A stretch of 64,000 nucleotides of DNA from Streptomyces sp. MRC013 (GCF_023614235.1 NZ_CP094264.1:124001-188000); one strand, 5' to 3'; numbered from the stretch's first letter, positions 18,523-27,377 are shown. Numbers and translations: made by a program. Notes: generated from the letters alone by a model not told the origin.

Positions 18523-18837
18523 TCAGGGTCGGGGGTTGGTGCGCTGCCACCGGGGGCGCGCGTCCTCACCGCGGCGCCCGGCGACCGAGGCGCACCGGTG
18601 GCACAGGCGCTGGACCCGGTCGGCCGCACCCCCGGACTCGGGCATCGCGTCGGTCCAGTGGACGTGGGGGAAGCGGACCAACAGCGAGCGGCTGAGGGAG
18701 AGCCCGCACACGGTTTCGTTCCGGCCGGGTTCCCAAGCGTGGGCCTCCCCCGCGGGCAGCCTGCGCCTGCGTCCTTCCTCCTCCTCGGTCCACTGCCCGG
18801 AGGCGGCGACCGCGTACTGCTTGCCTCGTGTTGCCAT
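18523..18837 (-). CDS. Conserved Streptomyces hypothetical protein, 104 aa
   Basis: It begins MATRGKQYAVAASGQWTEEE, continues LPAGEAHAWEPGRNETVCGL and later has VHWTDAMPESGGAADRVQRL with CHRCA. I recall close homologues in many Streptomyces genomes, but no named function. The cluster of Cys and His residues (TVCGL, LCHRCA, with HAW and HVHW) could bind a metal such as zinc; this is inference. It has no signal peptide or membrane segment, so it should be cytoplasmic. Codon use is normal for the window and the ATG at 18837 is unambiguous. It stands alone. Confidence 0.7.
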   Translation of the reverse strand: MATRGKQYAVAASGQWTEEEEGRRRRLPAGEAHAWEPGRNETVCGLSLSRSLLVRFPHVHWTDAMPESGGAADRVQRLCHRCASVAGRRGEDARPRWQRTNPRP

Positions 18838-19140
18838 ACCCCCCGACTACCCGGGGAGCGCCGGTCATGCGGCCGGAGCGCCGCTCCGGCGCCGGGACCG
18901 GTGGGGAAGGGCGTCCCGACGGCGTGGGGGCGGGCCGCCCGCCCGGCGGCGGGTCCCGCGCCCTCCGGGTCGGCGGCCGCCCCCGGAGCGCACCGTCCCG
19001 GTCCCGACGGTGAGGCGGGCAGCGGGCCGTGCACCGCCGCCGGGGGCACGGGCGGGCGCCGGGCGCCGCCCCGCCCGGCGCCCTTCGGCCCGTGGTGCCG
19101 GGCGGGACCCGGACGAGTGGGGCGCGGGCGAGCCGTGTGG
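18838..19140. other. Intergenic, no gene seen
   Basis: About 300 bases upstream of the 104-residue conserved gene and downstream of the small secreted-protein gene. No coding or repeat signal beyond GC-rich shadows. Confidence 0.4.
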
Positions 19141-19428
19141 TCAGCGGTACTCGTGGTGGCGGGGAAGGAACGCCTCCTTCCCCGCGGTCGGCGCCTGCAC
19201 CGATCCGGTCTCCTCCTCGGCGCCCCCGACGTGCCGGGAGCAGTCCACGTACTCGTCGGTCGCCTCCCGGTTCGGCCGGTCGACGTCCTCGACGATGTTG
19301 CAGTCGCGGAACCACCCGCCCGGGTCGGCCTCCGGCGTACCGCCGTCGGCCGCCTGAGCGGTTCCGACGGCGCAGGCGGCGAGGGCCAGAGCGGCGAGCG
19401 TGCGGGCGAGGGCGTTCCCGGTCTTCAC
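19141..19428 (-). CDS. Small secreted protein, 95 aa
   Basis: GTG 19428 follows a GGAG ribosome site. The signal peptide is MKTGNALARTLAALALAACA with a likely cut after GTAQA-A, near residue 27. The mature part of about 68 residues is acidic, with two Cys in FRDCNIVEDV and YVDCSRHV that could pair, and ends FLPRHHEYR. I recognise no family. An ORF of about 100 codons upstream ends in a GTGA overlap with this start, but it is too odd in composition to call with confidence. The product is probably exported to the envelope or medium. Confidence 0.65.
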   Translation of the reverse strand: MKTGNALARTLAALALAACAVGTAQAADGGTPEADPGGWFRDCNIVEDVDRPNREATDEYVDCSRHVGGAEEETGSVQAPTAGKEAFLPRHHEYR

Positions 19429-20093
19429 GGTTCTCCTGCCTTCCGGGTCGTTCCGTGTCGGTGCGCCGGCGGAGGGGGTGCGTACGTGTGCGGTCGACGG
19501 CCCGGCGGGGGTGCGGACACGGCCGCCGCCGCGGGCACCGTGTCCGCGACGGCGGCCGTGTCCGTGGTGGCGGGGCCGGGTCCGCGGTCCTCGTCGAGCG
19601 GCGCGCGGGGCACCGGCCGCGGGCACCGTGCGCCGGTGGGAGCGCACTGCGGCTCCCGCTCATTGTCGCCCCGCCCGCGGCCGGTGCCTGCGCAGCCGCT
19701 CGGGAAACCATTCTTCTGGACCATCGCGACGTCTCCCCCCGCCCCGTGCGGTCGAGGCGGGAACCGCCGGCGGGCCGCGCCTCCCGGCCGGGCCCTCCGG
19801 TCGCGCCGCCCGGGGACCCGGCCGGCCCGGGGGCCGAGGAGACCGGGAGGGGGCGCGGCCGACGCGCCGCTCCCGCGGGCATCGCCCGCCCGCGGCCGGT
19901 CCACCGCCTCCCGTCGGGCCGGCGGACCGCGTACCGCCGCGTCCGGGTCCGGGTCCGGGTCCTGCGGTTCGGGAAGGCACAGGGCCGGACGAGGTACACA
20001 GATCATCTGACATCGTGTCAAACAATCCGGTTATCCCCTTGTGTGCTTACGTTTCCGGTGAATCGTTCCCCTTCCTCACCTGGGAGACAGAGC
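19429..20093. other. Intergenic region with a weak candidate ORF and the promoter of the next gene
   Basis: About 665 bases. On the minus strand a 99-residue reading (ATG 19724 after GGGGAGA, stop 19427-19425 overlapping the GTG of the secreted protein) is possible, but it is Pro/Arg-rich and has no family, so it is not listed as a gene. The last 100 bases are AT-richer and hold an inverted repeat TGACA-TCG-TGTCA at 20008-20020, likely part of the promoter of the gene at 20094. Confidence 0.4.
20008..20020 (+). promoter_or_regulatory. Inverted repeat in the promoter of the secreted protein gene
   Basis: TGACA and TGTCA are separated by three bases, 74 bases before the ATG at 20094. CTGACA could act as a -35, with GGTTAT 16 bases further on as a weak -10. 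A dimeric regulator could bind here; no evidence names one. Confidence 0.35.
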
Positions 20094-20498
20094 ATGCGTC
20101 AGTCCGTACGTATCTGGGGTGCCGGAATCGCCACGGCGGCCGTGGCCGGTTCGGTCGGCGCGGCGGTGGCCGTCGCCTCGCCCGCCACCGCTCAGCACAG
20201 GCTGGCCACCGCGACCGCGCCGGCCTTCTCGGCGAAGGCGTCGGTGAAGAACGTACGGGCCTGGCAGCAGTTCCGGATCCGCGGCGTCGCGCGGAACGTC
20301 CCCCCGGGCTCCCGGGTGACGCTCCAGCAGAGGACGGGTGGGCGCGGCTGGGCGACCCTCCCCGCGTCCATGAGGACCGACTCCCGCTCGATGTACACCA
20401 TGCGCGTCGTGCTCGGCATGAAGGGCCACAACGAACTGCGCCTGGTCGACGCCCGCAGGCAGGCCGTCTCCCCCGTCATGGACGTCTGGGTGCGCTGA
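20094..20498 (+). CDS. Secreted protein of 134 aa with a small beta-rich domain
   Basis: The signal peptide MRQSVRIWGAGIATAAVAGS continues into a long Ala/Val core and probably ends after ATA-Q near residue 34. The mature part of about 100 residues reads FRIRGVARNVPPGSRVTLQQ, then GGRGWATLPASM and GHNELRLVDARR. This alternation of strands resembles an Ig-like or bacterial surface-protein domain. No catalytic motif and no Cys are visible. GGGAG upstream of ATG 20094 is the ribosome site. A strong terminator follows at 20526. I recognise the style of Streptomyces small exported proteins but not a named family. Confidence 0.75.
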   Translation: MRQSVRIWGAGIATAAVAGSVGAAVAVASPATAQHRLATATAPAFSAKASVKNVRAWQQFRIRGVARNVPPGSRVTLQQRTGGRGWATLPASMRTDSRSMYTMRVVLGMKGHNELRLVDARRQAVSPVMDVWVR

Positions 20499-20525
20499 GC
20501 TCGGCCCTCCGCCCGGCACACACGA

Positions 20526-20560
20526 CGGACGCCTCCACCGGTTCACCGGGGAGGCGTCCG
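20526..20560 (+). terminator. Strong hairpin terminator
   Basis: CGGACGCCTCC at 20526-20536 pairs perfectly with GGAGGCGTCCG at 20550-20560 around a 13-base loop, 28 bases after the stop at 20498. It also lies at the 3' end of the convergent gene at 20605. Confidence 0.8.
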
Positions 20561-20604
20561 CGCGTCCCGGCCCCGCGCCCCGGGCCGTCGTCCGCGGTCC
20601 GCGG

Positions 20605-20976
20605 CTAGCCGCGTGCCAGCTCGTCCGCCGTGCGCACCACCGCCTCGCGGGACACCTCCAGGGCCTCGTGGGACGCCTCGCGCGCCCGGCGCAGCCTGGC
20701 CCGGCCGTAGCGGAGGAGCATGGAGGCGCCGGAGGCGTAGGCCAGGGCCAGCACCCCTGCGGCGGCCCCCGGCGACCACGCCCGGGCCAGCCGCTCCTGG
20801 AGGGCGGAGTGCGCGGTCAGCGCCGCGAGCAGACCGCACGCTCCCCCCGCCGCGATGGCCGACAGGCCGTCACGGGTCCCCGTCACGGCCTCCCCCACGG
20901 TGCCCCCCAACTCCTCGCGTACGCTCATCGCTTCCCCGACCACCACGGCGACCACGTTCTCGGCTGAATCCGGCAT
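20605..20976 (-). CDS. Small membrane protein, 123 aa, holin-X-like layout
   Basis: The order is an acidic N-terminus (MPDSAENVVAVVVGEAMSVR), two hydrophobic helices (AIAAGGACGLLAALTAHSAL and AGVLALAYASGASMLLRYG), then a charged C-terminal helix ending VVRTADELARG. Similar two-helix proteins with a coiled tail are common in actinobacteria and are often annotated as phage-holin-family or DUF1469-type proteins. Here that link is only by layout. ATG 20976 is the first start in frame. The role is unknown; membrane location is the only firm inference. Confidence 0.7.
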   Translation of the reverse strand: MPDSAENVVAVVVGEAMSVREELGGTVGEAVTGTRDGLSAIAAGGACGLLAALTAHSALQERLARAWSPGAAAGVLALAYASGASMLLRYGRARLRRAREASHEALEVSREAVVRTADELARG

Positions 20977-21121
20977 GCCCCCCGTCTACCCGTCGGGTGC
21001 GCCCCCATACAGGCGGCGGGGCGGCGGCCCGGGGCGCCGTCGTGCCGTCGTGCCGTGACGGAGCGGGACAGGGCCCCGGAGCACACGGCTCCGGGGCCCT
21101 GGTGGTCGTACGACCGGCGGC

Positions 21122-21325
21122 TCAGGCGGGGGTGATGTTCTCCGCCTGCGGACCCTTCTGGCCCTGGGTGATGTCGAAGGTCACCGCCTGGCCCTCCTGG
21201 AGCTCGCGGTAGCCGGTGGCGTTGATGTTGGAGTAGTGCGCGAAGACGTCCGGACCGCCGCCGTCCTGCGCGATGAAGCCGAAGCCCTTTTCGGAGTTGA
21301 ACCACTTCACGGTTCCGCTGGCCAT
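21122..21325 (-). CDS. Cold-shock protein, CspA family
   Basis: The 67-residue protein is a complete cold-shock domain. RNP1 is GFGFIAQ, in [16 protein letters not shown], and RNP2 is VFAHYSNI, with the usual C-terminal [10 protein letters not shown]. It binds single-stranded RNA and DNA and acts as an RNA chaperone in the cytoplasm. ATG 21325 is chosen over ATG 21331 because GAGAGG is at 7-base spacing from it and only 1 base from the earlier one. The leader is long and contains a hairpin (21412-21429), a usual place for post-transcriptional control in this family. It is monocistronic. Confidence 0.95.
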   Translation of the reverse strand: MASGTVKWFNSEKGFGFIAQDGGGPDVFAHYSNINATGYRELQEGQAVTFDITQGQKGPQAENITPA

Positions 21326-21411
21326 GCTCATGCCTCTCAGTCGATGTCGGGCCCGCACCGCGCGAGCCCGGAGGTGATCGCCCTGGTTCTCAGGCACTGC
21401 ACAGCAAGAAG

Positions 21412-21429
21412 CCCACGCCTCAGCGTGGG
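21412..21429 (-). promoter_or_regulatory. Hairpin in the cold-shock mRNA leader
   Basis: CCCACGC at 21412-21418 pairs with GCGTGGG at 21423-21429 around a 4-base loop, 87 bases upstream of the cold-shock start. It may be a leader control element, or a terminator for unseen plus-strand transcription. Confidence 0.5.
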
Positions 21430-22196
21430 CAGGAACTGCGAACCACGACATCTGACCACGACGCTACACCGCGAAAACGCTCATCACCAGAGAGCAACTC
21501 CCTTCCTCTCGCGGTCGCGTCGCCGGCGGACCGGTACCGGCGGACGCGTCGCCGGTGGCGTCCGCCGCACCGCGACGGACGCTTCGAGCGGTGCGAGCCG
21601 GGGAGTCCGGGAGGGGCGGGGCGGGGGGCTTCCACGGTGTGGTGGGGGCCGGAGGCCAGGTCAGAGGTGGACACGCCGGGCGGGCGGGGCAGCCCGGAAG
21701 AGCCCCTTCACAGGGCGCCCGAGACGTCTTCGCATCGCCGCGGGCATCCGCCCGCCCACGACCCGAACGGGCGCTCCCCTCCTCCACACGGCCCACTCCC
21801 CGCGGACGGCGCCCGCGGACGGTCCGGGGCCGAAGCCCTCCGAAGCCCTCCGAAGCCCTCCGCGGGCCGCAGGAGGGGCGCCCCTGACGCCCGCGACGCG
21901 GCGGACCCGGCACCGACCGCCCCGCGGGAGCCGCGGACGACTGGCCGGGAAGGCTCCACGACAGTGGAGGGAAGTCCGTGCGGTCGTGACGGAGGGGCGC
22001 ACGGTTCCGTCCGTACGGGGGGAGCGGCGGATGCGTCGCGGCGGGGCGCTCCCGGGAGACGGCCGCCGGGGCGTGCGGATCCCGCCGGCCGCGGGGGGCC
22101 GGCGGCCGGCGGGGTGTCCGCCACGCACGGCGCGGCTCGTTCAAGCCACCCGGCCTCCAACGGTTTTCGCGGCGGAAGACGGGTTACGCGCACCCC
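21430..22196. other. Long intergenic region with a short tandem repeat
   Basis: About 770 bases with only shadow frames. The AT-richer end near 21440-21500 should hold the cold-shock promoter (minus strand). Three perfect copies of CGAAGCCCTC lie at 21831-21860. Shortly before 22197 (22150-22190) another AT-richer patch could be the promoter for that gene. Confidence 0.45.
21831..21860. repeat. Three tandem copies of a 10-bp unit
   Basis: CGAAGCCCTC is repeated three times without change, followed by a partial CG. It is not within a supported gene, and its copy number may vary between strains. Confidence 0.8.
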
Positions 22197-22574
22197 ATGA
22201 GCGAAACGGACGAGAACAAGAGCAAGGGCACGGCCACGGGCACCGGCGCGAAGTCGGCCGGCGGGAAGGCCGGGGGCGCGGCCGCCGGGGCGGTCCGCCG
22301 CGCGACCCGGTCCGCCGGCGACCGCTCCGGGGAGGCCCGCGAGGAGACGGCGAGCACCCTCACGGGCTCCGCTCAGGCGCTGACCTCCAAGGTCGGCGTC
22401 GTGTGGCGCAAGGCGGCGGTACCGGCGCTGGGCGTCCTGAGGGCCAACGCGGTCACCGCGGGCGGCGTCGCGGCGGCGGCGACGGCCGTGGCGGTCGGGG
22501 CCTACGCCGGCGGACGCAGGTCCGTCCTGCGCGCCCACGGTCCCGTCACCCGGCTGACGGGCGGTCGGTTCTGA
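22197..22574 (+). CDS. Small low-complexity protein with C-terminal hydrophobic segment, 125 aa
   Basis: The first half is Lys/Gly/Ala/Thr-rich and charged (MSETDENKSKGTATGTGAKS), followed by basic RRATRSAGDRSGEAREETAS. A long Ala/Val segment (VTAGGVAAAATAVAVGAYAG) could cross the membrane, and the end is basic. ATG 22197 lacks a strong ribosome site, yet the stop is followed at once by two excellent hairpins, which supports a real transcription unit. I recognise no family. The N-terminal composition resembles histone-like or linker regions, but there is no nucleic-acid-binding motif to rely on. Confidence 0.6.
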   Translation: MSETDENKSKGTATGTGAKSAGGKAGGAAAGAVRRATRSAGDRSGEAREETASTLTGSAQALTSKVGVVWRKAAVPALGVLRANAVTAGGVAAAATAVAVGAYAGGRRSVLRAHGPVTRLTGGRF

Positions 22575-22576
22575 GG

Positions 22577-22602
22577 GGTGCCGGCGCGGCGCGCCGGCAC
22601 CC
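22577..22602 (+). terminator. Hairpin terminator, first of two
   Basis: GGTGCCGGCGC pairs with GCGCCGGCACC three bases after the stop at 22574; nearly the whole stretch is palindromic. Confidence 0.75.
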
Positions 22603-22611
22603 TCCCCCATC

Positions 22612-22642
22612 GAGAGCCCCCGGCCCGGCGCCGGGGGCTCTC
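22612..22642 (+). terminator. Hairpin terminator, second of two
   Basis: GAGAGCCCCC at 22612-22621 pairs with GGGGGCTCTC at 22633-22642 around an 11-base GC-rich loop. It forms a tandem terminator with the hairpin just upstream. Confidence 0.75.
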
Positions 22643-22955
22643 GGCGTGCCGTGGGCGCCCGCCGCGGGGAGCGCGTACCGGTCCGGGCGCGCTCCCGCCT
22701 GCGACCGGGGGCGGGAGGGACCGTCCTCCCCTGCGGCCTCCAGCGTCCCGGCGCCGCACCGGACCGGTGCCGACGTCAGGGGTACGGGCAGGACGCGGCC
22801 CTGCGCCGATCCGGGTCGGTGCGACGGACGACGGTCGTCACGCGGGGCTGCGGAGCAGGCGTCGGCACCGGTGCCGGCGCCGTCGATCGCGGGGGCGCCG
22901 GTACCGCGGGGGCCGTCGCACGCGGCGGCCCCGGCGGGCCGGGCGCCGGAGGGGC
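22643..22955. other. Intergenic, no gene seen
   Basis: About 310 bases between two tail-to-tail genes, with only GC-rich shadow frames. Confidence 0.4.
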
Positions 22956-23438
22956 CTACTGCGGGTTCCGCCCGGAGACGTCCCCTCCGGGATCGTCGGG
23001 CAGGGCGATGCGCACGGTGATCCGCTTGCCGATCGGCTCGCGCCGGACCTCGAAGCCCTGGGCGACCGCCATGACGATCTCCAGCCCGTGCTGCCCGACC
23101 CTGCCCGGATCGGCGGCACGGGCCACGGGCAGCACCGGATCGCTGTCCCACACCGTCGCCTCCACCGCGTCCCCCGCCACCCGCAGTTCCAGGAGCGCGG
23201 GCCCGGGTGCGTACTTGCAGGCGTTGGTGACCAGCTCGCTCACCACCAACTGCGTCAGGTGCATCGCACGCGACGAAACGGGCAGGCCGTGCTCGCCCTG
23301 GACCCGGGTGAGGAACTCCGCCGCGGCGTCGCGCCCCTGCGCGATGCAGGCGGTGCCGCCCTCCAGGGCGACGATCGTCTCCACCGGGTGCGTCGCCGGC
23401 GCCGTACGTTCCTGGGCACCGTGTGCCGATTTCACCAT
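22956..23438 (-). CDS. HATPase_c anti-sigma/regulatory ATP-binding protein
   Basis: This 160-residue GHKL ATPase has an N box LVVSELVTNACKYA, then a G1-like VWDSDPVLPVA, and a G2-like RVGQHGLEIVMAVAQ. The C-terminal strand IGKRITVRIALPDD completes the fold. It belongs to the large Streptomyces family of RsbW-like proteins; most have no proven partner. ATG 23438 is preferred, with GAGGACGG about 8 bases before it. The LuxR-type regulator at 23548 is upstream in the same direction (110-base gap), so the two could be cotranscribed, but a separate promoter is equally possible. Confidence 0.85.
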   Translation of the reverse strand: MVKSAHGAQERTAPATHPVETIVALEGGTACIAQGRDAAAEFLTRVQGEHGLPVSSRAMHLTQLVVSELVTNACKYAPGPALLELRVAGDAVEATVWDSDPVLPVARAADPGRVGQHGLEIVMAVAQGFEVRREPIGKRITVRIALPDDPGGDVSGRNPQ

Positions 23439-23547
23439 GTCCGTCCTCACTCCCCCGTTGACGAACCCCCGTCTACCCGGTGTTCGCCTCCTCACACCCC
23501 TTCGTTCCCCGGCACGGCGGACCGGTCCGGTCCCGCGACCCCGGGCC

Positions 23548-24656
23548 TCAGTCGAGGAGGCCCAACCGGACCGCCCGCACCCCCGCCGCGAAGCGGCTGT
23601 CGGCGCCGAGCTTGGCCACCAGCGAGGTCAGCAGGCGGCGCAGGGTGCGCTCCGAGCAGCCCAGCCTGCGGGCGATCGCCTCGTCCTTCGCCCCGGCGGC
23701 GAGCAGGGCCAGCACTTCGCGCTCCCTCGGCGAGTAGTCCTCCGGCGCGCCACCGGTTCCGGGGCACCTCGCGGAGACCGCCGAGTGGCCGGTGGCCCAG
23801 TGGTGATCGAACACCTGGACGAAGGAATCGGCGAGCCGTGCGCTGTGCAGGATGACGTCGCCCGAGGGTCCGCCCCGCCCGTCCGCGGACCCGAGGGCCA
23901 TGACGGTCACGGACCGGTCGAAGACGTTCAGGTGGAGGGGGCGGTGGGGACCACGCGCACCCGGGCGCCGTGGTCCACCAGGGCGGAGACGTACCGCGTG
24001 ACGCCGGTGCGCCGCATGGCCCGGGCTGCCACCAGCAGGCGCAGGTCGATCCCCCGTTCCAGCAGCCGCAGGTCGCTCTCGAGACTCTCCTCCAGCACCT
24101 CCCGGGCGGGGAAGCCCGTGCGCATGCCGAGGAGCTGCTCCCGGCACAGCGTGTCCAGGTCTTCCATCCGCTTGCGCAGCCTGGTGCGGTCGTCGAAGAA
24201 CTCCGCCTCCACGATCTCCCGTCCGAAGGGCGTCATGACCGGGATCAGCCTCAGGACGTCGTCTACGGCTTCCAGGCCCCGGTGGAGCTCCTCCCGGTAC
24301 CGGTCGATTCGCGACCGGTGCTCGTCGAGCAGCTCGTGCAGGGCCCGCTGGGGCGACCGCACCTGCCGGCACGCCTCGTCGAGCAGCCTCCGCTCGGTGA
24401 GCCAGCGGCGTACGTCCCCGGGCAGCGCTCCGGGGTCCCCGGGCGGCGGCCCCTGCGCACCGGCCCCGGAGGCGGGTGGCCCGGAGGACGGCTCCGTCCG
24501 CCGGGTGAGCGTCTCGTAGGCGGCCCGGGCCGCGGCCAGGATCCTGCGGTGCTCGTCGGCCGGCTCTCTCCGGTACGCGTCCGACGCGCACTCCGGCACT
24601 GCGGGTGGCCCTTCGGGAGGCTGGTGGGGGGGCTTCGGTCGCATGGGCACGACCAT
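23548..24656 (-). CDS. LuxR-type regulator with PLD/TrmB-like sensory half, one frameshift
   Basis: After repair the protein has about 369 residues. The N-terminal part is helical (residues about 30-230, REPADEHRRILAAARAAYET), then comes a module ERGIDLRLLVAARAMRRTGV with VSALVDHGARVRVVP that resembles the TrmB or phospholipase D-like half found in Streptomyces orphan regulators. The C-terminal helix-turn-helix is YSPREREVLALLAAGAKDEA followed by LGCSERTLRRLLTSLVAKL. The frame breaks at the G5 run 23937-23941, where a base is missing (TAPLHLNVFD becomes TAPST-stop). The start ATG 24656 or 24644 is uncertain because no ribosome site is clear. No target cluster is adjacent. Confidence 0.75.
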
Positions 24657-25079
24657 AGGTCCGCCGACCGCGCTTTGACCACGGACGGACACCTCCCCGC
24701 CTCCTCCGTGTCCGCCGGCGGTCACGCCTGATTCGGCCGTGGCGAACGGATCACCGCGTCGATATGTTTTCGCCGCACCAGGAATTCGCCTCGGACCCGC
24801 CGGGCGGCGACCCCGCCCCGCGTCCGTGGCCGCGGTGTGCACCGGCCGTCCCGCCGCGAGGAACGGGAGGACCGGTGCGGGCGGATCCTCGACACGCCCG
24901 CAGCCGCACCGCACCGCGGTCGCGCGGCGCCCGTCGTCGCGTCGCACCGTTCCACCCCCGCGTGCCGCCATCCCCAACCGATCGGGTCACCCCGGGTGCC
25001 CCTGTGGCCCGGCGGCACGCCCCCCACACCGGCCGGGACAGCGGTCCCGCCGGAAAAACGATGAGGTGTTCGCTTCCCC
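24657..25079. other. Divergent intergenic region
   Basis: About 420 bases between the LuxR-type regulator and the secreted subtilase; promoters for both should lie here. The patch TCACCGCGTCGATATGTTTTCG (24751-24772) is AT-richer. No gene is seen. Confidence 0.4.
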
Positions 25080-26243
25080 ATGCGTAGAACCCACATAGGC
25101 GCGCTCGTCCTGGCCCTCCCCCTGGGCCTCGTCCCCGCCGTCGGCACCGCCGCCTCCGCGGCCGAGCCGGCGCCCGCCCCGCTGGTGAAGGTGGCGGAGG
25201 CTCCCGCCGCCACGGAGATCAAGGGCCGCTACATCGTGACCCTCAAGGCCGGCGCCGACCCCGCCGGTCTCGCCAAGGCCAAGTCGGTCAAGACCCGGCA
25301 CGTGTTCGAGGAGGTCCTCAACGGCTTCGCCGCGGACCTGAGCGCCGGCCAGCTGGAGGCGCTGCGGCGCGACTCGCGCGTCCTGTCCATCGAGGAGGAC
25401 CAGAAGGTCGGCGCCGCGGCCACGCAGACCAACGCCCCCTGGGGCCTGGACCGCATAGACCAGCGCAGCGGGCGCAACGGCACGTACACCTACGCCCGCA
25501 ACGGCGCGGGCGTGACCGCGTACATCATCGACACGGGCATCGCCACCGCCCACACCGACTTCGGCGGCCGCGCCCGCAACGTCTTCGACGCCTTCGGCGG
25601 CAACGGCCAGGACTGCAACGGCCACGGCACCCACGTCGCCGGCACCGTCGGCGGCGCCACGTACGGCGTGGCCAAGGGCGTGCAGCTGCGCGGCGTGCGC
25701 GTGCTCGACTGCCAGGGCTCCGGTTCGTTCTCCGGCATCATCGCGGGCTTCGACTGGGTCCGGCAGAACGCCGTCAAGCCGGCCGTGGCCAACGCCTCCC
25801 TGGGCGGCGGCTACTCCGAGGCCCTGAACAACGCCGCGGCCGCCCTGGCCAACTCCGGCGTCCACCTGGCCGTCGCGGCGGGCAACGAGAACCAGGACGC
25901 CTGCAGGGTCTCCCCGGCCAGCGCCTCGAGCGTCATCTCGGTCGCCGCGTCGGACTCCTCGGACCGCAAGGCGAGCTTCAGCAACTACGGCACCTGCACC
26001 GACCTGTACGCCCCCGGAGTGGACATCACCTCCGCCCGCCCCGGTGGCGGCTCCACGACGATGAGCGGCACCTCGATGGCCTCCCCGCACGTCGCCGGTG
26101 TGGCGGCCCTGTACAAGTCGGCCTACGGCGACGCCTCCAGCGCCACCGTCAACAACTGGCTGGTCAGCAACAGCACCGCCAACGTGATCAGCGGCAACTA
26201 CAGCGGCACCCCCAACCGCCTGCTGTTCAAGTCCTCCCTCTGA
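25080..26243 (+). CDS. Secreted subtilisin-family (S8, proteinase K-like) protease
   Basis: The 387-residue precursor has a Sec signal ([20 protein letters not shown], cut near AASA-A) and an inhibitor I9 propeptide from about residue 35 to 115 ([20 protein letters not shown], then [12 protein letters not shown]). The catalytic domain follows. The triad is visible: Asp in [12 protein letters not shown], His in [11 protein letters not shown], Ser in [13 protein letters not shown], with the oxyanion Asn in [10 protein letters not shown]. It should mature by self-cleavage outside the cell and act as a broad endopeptidase. It ends in a strong terminator and is monocistronic. Subtilisins are the classic targets of SSI inhibitors such as that at 51655, but that inhibitor has Lys at P1. 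Confidence 0.95.
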   Translation: MRRTHIGALVLALPLGLVPAVGTAASAAEPAPAPLVKVAEAPAATEIKGRYIVTLKAGADPAGLAKAKSVKTRHVFEEVLNGFAADLSAGQLEALRRDSRVLSIEEDQKVGAAATQTNAPWGLDRIDQRSGRNGTYTYARNGAGVTAYIIDTGIATAHTDFGGRARNVFDAFGGNGQDCNGHGTHVAGTVGGATYGVAKGVQLRGVRVLDCQGSGSFSGIIAGFDWVRQNAVKPAVANASLGGGYSEALNNAAAALANSGVHLAVAAGNENQDACRVSPASASSVISVAASDSSDRKASFSNYGTCTDLYAPGVDITSARPGGGSTTMSGTSMASPHVAGVAALYKSAYGDASSATVNNWLVSNSTANVISGNYSGTPNRLLFKSSL

Positions 26244-26252
26244 GTCACCCGT

Positions 26253-26285
26253 CCGGCGCCGCCCCCTCACACGGGGCGGCGCCGG
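26253..26285. terminator. Bidirectional hairpin between subtilase and DUF389 genes
   Basis: CCGGCGCCGCCCC at 26253-26265 pairs with GGGGCGGCGCCGG at 26273-26285 around a 7-base loop, 10 bases after the protease stop. Confidence 0.85.
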
Positions 26286-26432
26286 GAGACGGGGCCCGGC
26301 CGGGCGTGTCCCCGGCCGGGCCCCTTCGGCGTGCCGCCCGGCCGGAAGCCCCACGGCCCGGAAGGCCGTCCGCGGCGGGCCGCCGGCGTACCGGCCCGGC
26401 GCGGTCGGCGCCTCTCCGCCGGGTGCGGCCCG

Positions 26433-27377
26433 CTACGGACGGGACGGACGCGCCGCGCGCCGACGCCGCGCCCAGAGCGTCTTCTGGACGAACAGGGTCA
26501 GCGTGCCGGCGACGACGATGCCGAGCAGGTTGAGCAGCAACTGCTCGGTCGACCCCCGGGTCTGGCCGAACTCCCCGTACGCCAGCGCGACCGCCGCGTT
26601 CGCCGCCGCCGGGACGGTCGTCACCGAGATCGCCACGCCGACCAGTGCGCCCGACTTCGCCGACGTCAGCGACAGCGTCCCCGCGACGCCCGCCAGCACG
26701 GCGACGACGAAGGAGAACCGGTCCGGGGCGTAGATGAAGCCCGTGTTCGGCCGCTCGCCACCCAGCCGCTCCGCGGAGAACAGCCCGGCGGCGTCCATGA
26801 GGAGGGTGAACAGCACCGTGATCACCATGGCCGCGGCGAAACCGACGAAGAGGGCCGCCATCGACCGCCACGCCAGCCGCGGGGTGCGTTGCACCAGTGC
26901 CGTGCAGACCCCGGCGAGCGGCCCGAACTCCGGTCCGACCGCCATCGCGCCCACGATCAGGATCGCGTTGTCCAGCACCACACCGCACGCGGCGATCATC
27001 GTTGCCAGCGCCAGGAACGCGATGTAGGTGACGGAGAGCGTGGACTCCTCGTGCGTCGCTTCGGCCAGGTGCTCCCACAGCACCGCGTCCGCGGCCTCGC
27101 CCGGAGTCTCCCTCTCCGCCTCGTCGGCCCGTTTCGACAGGAGCAGGTCGACGTTCTCGACCGCGATGGCGCCGTCCTCGCCGAGCCCCCTCGCCCGCAG
27201 TTCGGCGATCAGCCCGTCGCCGGCCTCGCGCGCCACGTCGAACATGACCACGTCGCCCGCGGGACTGCGGGCCGCACCCGGCAGCACCGCGAGGTGCGCG
27301 CAGCCGACCGTCCCCTCCACGAGCCGTACGACGTCGTCGGTCCGGTCGGCCGGCACGATGACCCGTAGATGCAGCAC
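26433..27377 (-). CDS. DUF389 membrane protein
   Basis: This 314-residue protein has a soluble N-terminal alpha/beta part (LHLRVIVPADRTDDVVRLVE, residues 1-85), then about six hydrophobic helices. Among these are SVTYIAFLALATMIAACGVV, DNAILIVGAMAVGPEFGPLA and FVGFAAAMVITVLFTLLMDA. The DUF389 signature AVGPEFGPLAG is present. Function in the family is unknown. GTG 27377 follows GGAGGAG at good spacing. Readings that extend further upstream become Arg/Pro-rich and are not coding. The gene converges on the subtilase, with a shared terminator between them. Confidence 0.85.
   Translation of the reverse strand: MLHLRVIVPADRTDDVVRLVEGTVGCAHLAVLPGAARSPAGDVVMFDVAREAGDGLIAELRARGLGEDGAIAVENVDLLLSKRADEAERETPGEAADAVLWEHLAEATHEESTLSVTYIAFLALATMIAACGVVLDNAILIVGAMAVGPEFGPLAGVCTALVQRTPRLAWRSMAALFVGFAAAMVITVLFTLLMDAAGLFSAERLGGERPNTGFIYAPDRFSFVVAVLAGVAGTLSLTSAKSGALVGVAISVTTVPAAANAAVALAYGEFGQTRGSTEQLLLNLLGIVVAGTLTLFVQKTLWARRRRAARPSRP

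Noticed and set aside
19425..19724. 99-residue minus-strand ORF with a ribosome site and GTGA overlap
   Set aside because: Composition is Pro/Arg-rich with no family or secondary-structure logic; kept only as a note in the gap entry.
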